Source of the DNA: Burkholderiaceae bacterium
Lineage (GTDB): Bacteria; Pseudomonadota; Gammaproteobacteria; Burkholderiales; Burkholderiaceae_C
NCBI GenBank assembly: GCA_017992055.1
Contig: JAGOPK010000005.1
Span: 62,001-126,000, forward strand
Reading direction: 5' to 3'
Length of the DNA: 64,000 bases
The notes under the pieces were generated by a model that saw only the letters and a program-made list of their open reading frames with translations, ran no database searches and was not told where the DNA came from. The position numbers were made by a program, and so were the translations under genes. Positions 59,701 to 64,000 of this stretch are shown here, piece after piece (the stretch's first letter is position 1; each line of letters begins with the position of its first letter).

Positions 59701-62700
59701 CAGCGGTGGCGGCGGTGGTGCCGGCAGCGCGGTGACGGTCTCGCTGGCCAGCGTGGTGCAGACCTATGGCGACCAGGCGGCGGCGGTTTATGCCCAATCG
59801 GTGGGCGGCGGCGGCGGTGCTGCCGGCTCCAGCACCAGCAATGCCAACAGCGGCGCCTATGCGCTGAGCTTTGCGCTCGGCGGCTCGGGCGGCACTGGCG
59901 GCAAGGGCGGTGCGGTATCGCTGAGCACCGCCAGCAGCGCCCAGCTGGCCACCCGCGGCGTGCTGGCCTATGGCCTGCTGGCGCAGTCGGTGGGCGGCGG
60001 GGGCGGCGTGGCCGGTTCGTCCAGCGCCACCAGTGCCGATGGTGGCAATGCCTCGATCGCCATGGCCCTGGGCGGCTCGGCCGGCAGCGGCCAGGACGGC
60101 GGCACGGTGGCGGTGAGCCATGGCGGCACGGTCGCCACGGCCGGTGATGGCGCGACCGGCATCCTGGCGCAGTCGGTGGGTGGCGGCGGTGGCATCGGCG
60201 GCTCCAGCCAGTCGAGCGCCTCCGAGGGCAAGGTCACGGCGGCCCTGGCCATGGGCGGCAGCGGCGGCGCGGCCGGCAATGGCAGCGTGGTGAGCGTGGC
60301 CATCGCCAACTGGGTGGCCACCGCCGGCGACAACGCCGCCGCGGTGTTTGCCCAATCGATTGGCGGCGGCGGCGGTTCCGGCGGCTCGGTCACCACCACG
60401 GCGGCGGCCGGCAACAGCGACAACAAGACGCCGCCGGTCAGCCTGTCGCTGGGCGGCAGCGGCTCGGGCGGTGGCAGTGGCGGCGCGGTGTCGGTGACGC
60501 TGCAGAACGCGGCCGGCTTTGCGCTGAGCCTGAGCGACGGAACCACCACCAGCCAGGTGCCGGTGGCGCTGTTCACCCAGGGCGCCAATTCGGCGGCGCT
60601 GTTGGCGCAGTCGGTGGGCGGTGGTGGTGGCAATGGCGGCTCGTCGACCTCGACCTCGGGCGCCAGCGGCGCCAATGCGGTGAGCCTGGCGCTGGGCGGA
60701 TCGGCCAATGGCGGTGGGGCCGGCGGCAGCGTCAGCGTCTGCGGCACGGTGGGCTCGGGCGGCGCCTGCGGCTCGGCGCTGTCCGGTGCCGGCATCGTCA
60801 CCCTCGGGCTCAACTCCAGCGGCATCTTTGCGCAGTCGGTGGGCGGTGGTGGCGGCAATGGCGGGGCGTCGAGTTCGGCCAGCACGGCCGGCGGCAGCAG
60901 TGACAACAACAGCAACAATGACAGCGGCTTTTCGCTGAATGCCAGCCTGGGCGGCAAGGCCGGTGCCGGTGGTGCCGGCGGCGCGGTGGCGGTGGCCAGC
61001 GGCCTGTTCATCGAGACCCTGGGCGACCAGGCGGCGGCGATCTTTGCGCAATCGGTGGGCGGCGGCGGCGGCAATGGCGGCTCGGCCGCCGGCAAGGCCG
61101 ATGGTTCGACCTTTGCCGCCACGTTTGCGCTGGGCAGCAGCGGCGGCAGCGGCGGCAAGGGCGGCGCGGTGACGGTCAGCCACAGCAGCAGCGGCAGCAT
61201 CGTCACCGCGGGTGCGCTGTCCTACGGCGTGTTTGCGCAGTCGGTGGGCGGTGGTGGCGGCAGCGCCGGCGCGTCCAGCACCCTGGCCAGCGGCGCGGCC
61301 ACGGCCAGCCTGACGCTGGCCATGGGCGGCAGCGGTGGCAGCGGCCAGGACGGCGGCGCCGTGTCGGTGGACAGCCAGGGCAGCGTGGCGACCTATGGCG
61401 CCAATGCCAATGCGCTGTTTGCCCAGTCGGTGGGCGGCGGCGGCGGTGCCGGCGGCTCGGCCACCAGCGGCGCGGCCGGCGGCAAGGTCTCGACCTCGCT
61501 GGCGCTGGGCGGCAGCGGTGGCTCCGGCGGCCTGGGCGGCGCGGTGAGCCTGAGCTTCGGCAATGCGCTGGCCACCCATGGCGACAATGCCGCGGCCATC
61601 GTCGCCCAGTCGGTGGGCGGCGGCGGCGGCAGCGGTGGCGCCTCGAATGCCAGCAGCGCCAGCGATGGCAGCCTGTCGGCCAGCCTGGCCCTGGGCGGCA
61701 AGGGCAGCGGCAGCGGTGCCGGCGGCGCGGTCAGCGTCAGCAGCACGGTGGCCACATCGGTGACCACCAGCGGCGCCAATGCTTCGGCCCTGGTGGCGCA
61801 GAGCATCGGCGGCGGCGGCGGCCTGGGCGGCTCGGCCTCCAGCAGCACCGGCGGCAGCAGCAGCCTGGCCACCGGCCTGGCCCTGGGTGGCACCGGCGGT
61901 GCCGGTGGCGCTGGTGGCGCGGTCACGGTCAAGCTCGGCGGCGCCGGCAGCAGCCTGGTGACGCAGGGCGTGAATGCCTTTGGCGTGCTGGCCCAGTCCA
62001 TTGGCGGTGGCGGCGGCAGCGGCGCGGTGGCCATGGCCTCGGGCCACAGCGACCTGGGCACGGCCAGCATCAGCGGATCGCTGGGCGGCTCGGGCGGCAG
62101 CGGTGGTGCCGGTGGCGCAGTCACGCTGACCAGCAGCGACAGCATCGCCACCTGGGGCGAGCAGTCGCCGGGCCTGCTGGCGCAGAGCGTGGGCGGCGGC
62201 GGTGGCGTGGCCGCGGCGGCGGCCTCGCCGTCCAGCATCTTCACCGGCACGATGAGCCTGGGTGGCAAGGGCGGCAGCGGCGGCGCCGGCGGCGCCGTCA
62301 GCGTCAGCAACAGCGGCAGCATCGGCACCGCGGCGGCCCTGTCCTCGGCCCTGGTGGCGCAGAGCATCGGCGGCGGCGGCGGCGTCAGCGAGGTGCGCGC
62401 CAGCAGCGTGGCGCTGGGCGGCGTGGTCGGTGGCGCCTCGGGCGCGGTGAGCGTGAGCAACACGGCCAGCCTGACCACGGCCGGCGGCGCCTCGGCTGGC
62501 CTGGTGGCGCAGAGCATCGTCGGCGGCGGTGGCCTGGCCACCTCCACCGGCAGCGTGACCCTGGGCGGCACGGCCCCGGGCAGCACCAGCGGCGCGCTGA
62601 CGGTGAACAACAACGGCAGCATCAACACGGCCGGCGCTTCGTCCATCGGCCTGCTGGCCCAGGCCATCGGTGCCGGCGGCGGCGCCGTGCTGTCGGCCGA

Positions 62701-64000
62701 CCATGCGCTGACGGCCGACTTCGTCAACGCCACCGGCCTGCCGGGCGCGGTGTCGGTGACCAACAGCGGCGCCATCGCCACCAGCGGCGCCGGCGCGGTG
62801 GCGCTGCTGGCCCAGGCCATCAGCAGCGGCGGCGGCGCCGTGGTGGCCAGCTACAGCGATGCCGGCAATGGCAGCTACACCGCCAGGATGGGCGGCACCA
62901 CCGGCGACAAGGACGTCAGCAGCACGGTCAGCGTGGGCACCGGCAGCGTGGCCATCACCACCAGCGCTGCCAATGCCTCGGCCGTGGTGGCGCAATCCAT
63001 CGGCGGCGCGGGCGGCTACCTGGCCTCGACCAATGCCGCGGCCAACAGCACCATCAGCGGCAATGTGCTGCTGGGATCGGATGCGCGCTACGGCCCGGGC
63101 GGCGTGCTCAACCTGAGCCTGCTCGACACCCGCATCGGCACGCTGGGCGCCAACTCCTTTGGCGTGGTGGCGCAGTCGGTGGGCGGCGGCGGCGGCATGG
63201 CCAGCCTGGCTGCGGCCGCCGGCAACTCTGGCAGCAACACCATCAACGGCACGATCACCGGCCAGCTGGGCCAGGTGGGCGGTGCCGGCATCAGCGGCAC
63301 GGTGACGGTCGACGGCAGCGTGGCCATCAGCACCCAGGGCCTGCAGTCGGCGGGCCTGCTGGCGCAGAGCATCACCGGCGGCGGCGGCGTGGCCGTGCTG
63401 TCCTCGTCGGCGGCCAGCAGCTTCAGCGGCACGGTGCGCCTGGGCTCCACCGGCGGCGGCTCGGACTGGACCAATCCGGTCAGCGTCAACCTGAAGGCCG
63501 GCAGCAGCATCAGCACCAGCGGCGCCATGTCGCCGGCCCTGGTGGCCCAGGACATCGCCGGCGGCGGCGGCCTGAGCCTGCTGCGCGCCAGCAATGTGGT
63601 GCTGGGCGGCGTGACCAACAGCAGCGCGATGATCAACGGCAGCACCACCACGCCCGCCGTGACCGTGACCAATGCGGCCAGCATCAGCACCAGCGGCGCG
63701 GCCTCGGTGGGCATCGTCGCGCAGGCGATTGGCGGCGGCGGCGGCCTGGCCCTGGCCAGCGGCAGCGCCACGCTGGGCGGCGCGCCCGGCGGCTCGAACG
63801 CCGGCGCGGTGCTGGTCAACAGCAATGCGCCCATCCGCACCAGCGGCGTCAATGCCATCGGCATCCTGGCGCAGAGCGTGGGTGGCGGCGGCGGCGCCGT
63901 GCTGTCCACCGGCGATGCGATCACGTCCACCTTCAAGTCCGGCAGCGGCAATGCCGGCGCGGTGACGGTCAACGTCAATGCCTCGATCAGCACCAGCGGT
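53714..64000 (+). CDS. Giant exported glycine-rich repeat protein, autotransporter/adhesin-like (3' end beyond window)
   Basis: ATG 53714 opens a frame with no stop to the right edge: 3429 codons. Residues 1-~25 are a signal peptide (RRGWVRGGMLCVALAWTGAMA). About 190 Gly/Asn-rich residues follow, including two Cys. From about residue 214 on, some 49 repeats of ~50-75 aa share (L/F/V)AQS(I/V)GGGGGxGG, then LGGxGGxGGxGGxVxVxNxGxIxTxG. The pattern predicts a right-handed beta-helix with a Gly loop per coil, the passenger of a very large adhesin. Any beta-barrel or sorting tail must lie downstream. Six repeats carry a Cys pair. Ribosome-binding sequence GGGTGGGGCG is weak. Function (adhesion, biofilm) is inference. 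Confidence 0.85.
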   Translation, partial: MNKNRRGWVRGGMLCVALAWTGAMANSVSTGPNYFANDLAPGAYIVVGPNGTNGQNANGDGGNCNHGPIPGTDAPTPAASVVASVVFLPNKQPFNGTIIAAGSTGGTGGQGGNGDPQGQCGKGDFNGRAGAKAGSVMVTVRPGSNPPWAGYALTSTGIVAFSHGGNGGNGGNNTRDKSGYSGGDGGAAGAGGTVGIDNSASFSVSGGVSMFGIVAQSAGGQGGEGGSSDNGKATGGSGLPGGAGAAVQITNSGAIGTDGGMAIAAQSIGGFGGSAGTNVNGYGGGAGYGGDGGTVTIGNSGRLSVGSAALPRCSDSLSTGCNPAGGYGLAAQSVGGGGGNAGAKAGLIALGASGGTAGIGSAVSVSNSGDIAVFGEASVALYAQSVGGGGGSGGMAVSTGTHATAIGGSGGGGGNGGAVSVGNTGHLCTGAACSGSTAAVNDSAGGAVGLLAQSVGGGGGVGGFARAVGHSNSIFGSSSAVALGGSGGSGGNGLAVSVNNSGSIATVEINSAALLAQSIGGGGGSAGGSLAFSAALVGDAVAIAHGGSGGSGGSGGTVAVNCNSFSLASTSSLACQGLPLLDAVTPGASITTAGIASPGMAAESIGGGGGSGGYAMALSGSVAVSASVAWGGKGGGGGTGGAVFAGTNGLRIDTQGIYSPGLLAQSIGGGGGSGGTALDLSLAYTGSSVAVGIGGSGGSGAKAGAVQVENPGGVISTSGEGSQGLSAQSIGGGGGNGGSAISMAAAGVYSAALSVGGSGGSGGTAGNVSVANESSVDNASFGSGAITTRGYAASAIQAQSIGGGGGNGGFTVSLSGALTAAGAVSVGGSGGSGHNAGTVQVSNHGALSTSGGGAAVLQAQSIGGGGGSGGYAFAGSLSDVGAIAIGVGGSGGSGAAGAAVTVNNSGAIVSSAGSTGNAPGILAQSIGGGGGSGGFAAAAAAALDASASIAVGGGGGNGGTASTVTVANTASITLAGVLSPGVVAQSLGGNGGSGGFALAGGVAAGASVAAAIGGGGGSGGTAGNVAVTLGGGGQSLSSTGDQSAAVLAQSIGGSGGNGGWSLAGSIGGLAAPSISLGGAGGKGGHAGTVVVDSGESLYTNGLLSPGILAQSIGGSGGSGGFSAALSGTVLMAAATSVGGTGGTGSIANTVTVSATAGISTRADQSAGIIAQSIGGNGGNGGSAFSGSAATGSPATTVSVGASGTSGGTGGTGQAGSTVAVSSSGGISTLGRRSVGIIAQSIGGGGGNGGSSAAFSASASGGNPDSTSVSASVSVGGKGAAGGNAAQVSVMQSGAIQTGGGDGVGSGDQAVGLLAQSIGGSGGNGGSSYANALSGSGAAAVAVGGGGGVGSTGGTVLVCSNSTASGCSAAASSGGSGGIFTGGNQAPAIVAQSIGGGGGNGGAATASATSNKYAVAVAVGGYGAGGGDAGAVTVSAGGTLSTQGAQSASIFAQSVGGGGGNGGSASASAAGAQGAVLEAGVAAYTGFVGKTAGNATVAVAQKFSQDSGSATAPQDDDNGAGASLSIGGAGGLGGKGGAVSVNSTAVIRTVGDLSNGVFAQSIGGGGGNGGSSSSNASGGNMAASVSLGGSGGVGGDASTVTVNNSNSISTAGSQSLGVFAQSVGGGGGSGGSASSTAGSGGKAAASFGLGGSGGGGGVGAAVTLANSGSISTLGSNAAGLFAQSVGGGGGNGGAASCAATVSADADDSDSTKASTGTVSTSSAPSNSSNSASAGTVPASGSTATSKGSAAGADSGYAAGLSLGGAGGKGSAGGAVSLQNSGSIVTGSADDSTTVNSAAIFAQSVGGGGGNGGSASSNADAGKASVALSLGGIGGGAGAGGAVSVGSTGGSLVTYAANSAAVFAQSVGGGGGSGGSASSTSGSGGSVSAALGLGGSGAGGGGGGAVLVCGTVNGTACASGLAGNGIVTHGANSHGVFAQSVGGGGGSGGSVTTAASGSGGDDSAAADNSAADNSAAGGSSGNSASAGSGVALAAGLGGSGGGGGAGSAVTVSLASVVQTYGDQAAAVYAQSVGGGGGAAGSSTSNANSGAYALSFALGGSGGTGGKGGAVSLSTASSAQLATRGVLAYGLLAQSVGGGGGVAGSSSATSADGGNASIAMALGGSAGSGQDGGTVAVSHGGTVATAGDGATGILAQSVGGGGGIGGSSQSSASEGKVTAALAMGGSGGAAGNGSVVSVAIANWVATAGDNAAAVFAQSIGGGGGSGGSVTTTAAAGNSDNKTPPVSLSLGGSGSGGGSGGAVSVTLQNAAGFALSLSDGTTTSQVPVALFTQGANSAALLAQSVGGGGGNGGSSTSTSGASGANAVSLALGGSANGGGAGGSVSVCGTVGSGGACGSALSGAGIVTLGLNSSGIFAQSVGGGGGNGGASSSASTAGGSSDNNSNNDSGFSLNASLGGKAGAGGAGGAVAVASGLFIETLGDQAAAIFAQSVGGGGGNGGSAAGKADGSTFAATFALGSSGGSGGKGGAVTVSHSSSGSIVTAGALSYGVFAQSVGGGGGSAGASSTLASGAATASLTLAMGGSGGSGQDGGAVSVDSQGSVATYGANANALFAQSVGGGGGAGGSATSGAAGGKVSTSLALGGSGGSGGLGGAVSLSFGNALATHGDNAAAIVAQSVGGGGGSGGASNASSASDGSLSASLALGGKGSGSGAGGAVSVSSTVATSVTTSGANASALVAQSIGGGGGLGGSASSSTGGSSSLATGLALGGTGGAGGAGGAVTVKLGGAGSSLVTQGVNAFGVLAQSIGGGGGSGAVAMASGHSDLGTASISGSLGGSGGSGGAGGAVTLTSSDSIATWGEQSPGLLAQSVGGGGGVAAAAASPSSIFTGTMSLGGKGGSGGAGGAVSVSNSGSIGTAAALSSALVAQSIGGGGGVSEVRASSVALGGVVGGASGAVSVSNTASLTTAGGASAGLVAQSIVGGGGLATSTGSVTLGGTAPGSTSGALTVNNNGSINTAGASSIGLLAQAIGAGGGAVLSADHALTADFVNATGLPGAVSVTNSGAIATSGAGAVALLAQAISSGGGAVVASYSDAGNGSYTARMGGTTGDKDVSSTVSVGTGSVAITTSAANASAVVAQSIGGAGGYLASTNAAANSTISGNVLLGSDARYGPGGVLNLSLLDTRIGTLGANSFGVVAQSVGGGGGMASLAAAAGNSGSNTINGTITGQLGQVGGAGISGTVTVDGSVAISTQGLQSAGLLAQSITGGGGVAVLSSSAASSFSGTVRLGSTGGGSDWTNPVSVNLKAGSSISTSGAMSPALVAQDIAGGGGLSLLRASNVVLGGVTNSSAMINGSTTTPAVTVTNAASISTSGAASVGIVAQAIGGGGGLALASGSATLGGAPGGSNAGAVLVNSNAPIRTSGVNAIGILAQSVGGGGGAVLSTGDAITSTFKSGSGNAGAVTVNVNASISTSG
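54350..63880 (+). repeat. About 49 tandem coding repeats (AQS[I/V]GGGGG unit)
   Basis: Counted by eye on the AQS core. Spacing is mostly 180-200 bp (about 62 aa) with longer units of 220-360 bp where insertions occur, and about 150 bp in several late units (62350-62810 and 63715-63866). Central copies (58063-61602) mostly read FAQSVGGG and are nearly identical in DNA; outer copies read LAQSIGGG or VAQSIGGG. Some late copies have lost the Ser (AQAIG, AQDIA). Confidence 0.85.

Noticed and set aside
53615-62995. A 3126-codon open frame on the minus strand across the giant gene
   Set aside because: It is the mirror of a Gly/Ala/Ser-rich GC-biased gene: stop codons are rare on the antisense strand. 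The translation is an Ala/Arg/His-rich composition without domains, signal peptide or ribosome-binding site, while the plus frame has all of these.
54350-63880. CRISPR-like appearance of regularly spaced repeats
   Set aside because: The repeats are long, imperfect, in frame and vary at third positions. They encode protein repeats, and no cas genes are nearby.

Overview
The window comes from a high-G+C betaproteobacterium, most likely a Burkholderiales member close to Rubrivivax, Leptothrix or Ideonella. The evidence is very strong G/C third-position bias on every gene, three proteins with PEP-CTERM sorting tails, a UbiJ-UbiB pair, an fmdB-DUF502-aspS ... nudB-clsB housekeeping block, TRAP transport genes, and a FeeM-type N-acyl amino acid synthase of the kind that accompanies exosortase systems. 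No rRNA, tRNA, CRISPR array, IS element or prophage was seen. No gap between genes exceeds 300 bases.

Layout. 1-2.6 kb: a truncated metallo-beta-lactamase-fold lipoprotein gene, divergent from a LacI-type regulator. 2.6-8.7 kb: a six-gene Mrp/Pha Na+(K+)/H+ antiporter operon on the minus strand, with A and B fused. 8.7-19.8 kb: the most interesting accessory block. An exported-protein operon (ThuA-like protein, three PEP-CTERM proteins, a PQQ quinoprotein with a C-terminal cupredoxin-like domain, an ELWxxDGT-repeat protein) is followed by an IclR regulator on the opposite strand. A TRAP transporter operon containing a type II 3-dehydroquinase comes next. The promoters of both operons carry the same IclR-type box (TGGAAAWnRTTTCCA), overlapping a TTGGAA -35 in each case, so I propose one regulon: extracellular oxidation followed by uptake. 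19.8-25.5 kb: an AcoR-like sigma-54 activator divergent from an AldB/ExaC-type aldehyde dehydrogenase with a good -24/-12 promoter, then a DUF59 protein and a polytopic membrane protein behind an FNR/DNR-like box, then a PACE-family efflux protein and its LysR regulator. 26.5-31 kb: pirin, cysC, cysQ, a ClC channel, a candidate small RNA or attenuator, and a MarR regulator.

31-38.3 kb is a minus-strand polysaccharide cluster (wcaJ-like, epsL-like, galE, cpsB/manC, rfbB, rfbA) that makes the initiating lipid-linked sugar and three kinds of activated sugar. It shows no glycosyltransferase, flippase or polymerase. 38.4-53.6 kb is mostly housekeeping on the plus strand: ubiJ, ubiB, a sodium:solute symporter, fmdB, DUF502, aspS, an AbrB/Doc toxin-antitoxin pair beside a patch of REP-like inverted repeats, a DAHP synthase, nudB, an EEP-family hydrolase, clsB, a ligase-associated exonuclease with its ATP-dependent DNA ligase, and the FeeM-type enzyme.

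From 53,714 to the right edge one reading frame stays open for 3429 codons. It encodes a giant secreted glycine-rich repeat protein with a signal peptide and about 49 copies of an AQS(I/V)GGGGG motif. It looks like the passenger of a large autotransporter or adhesin, and its C-terminus lies outside the window.
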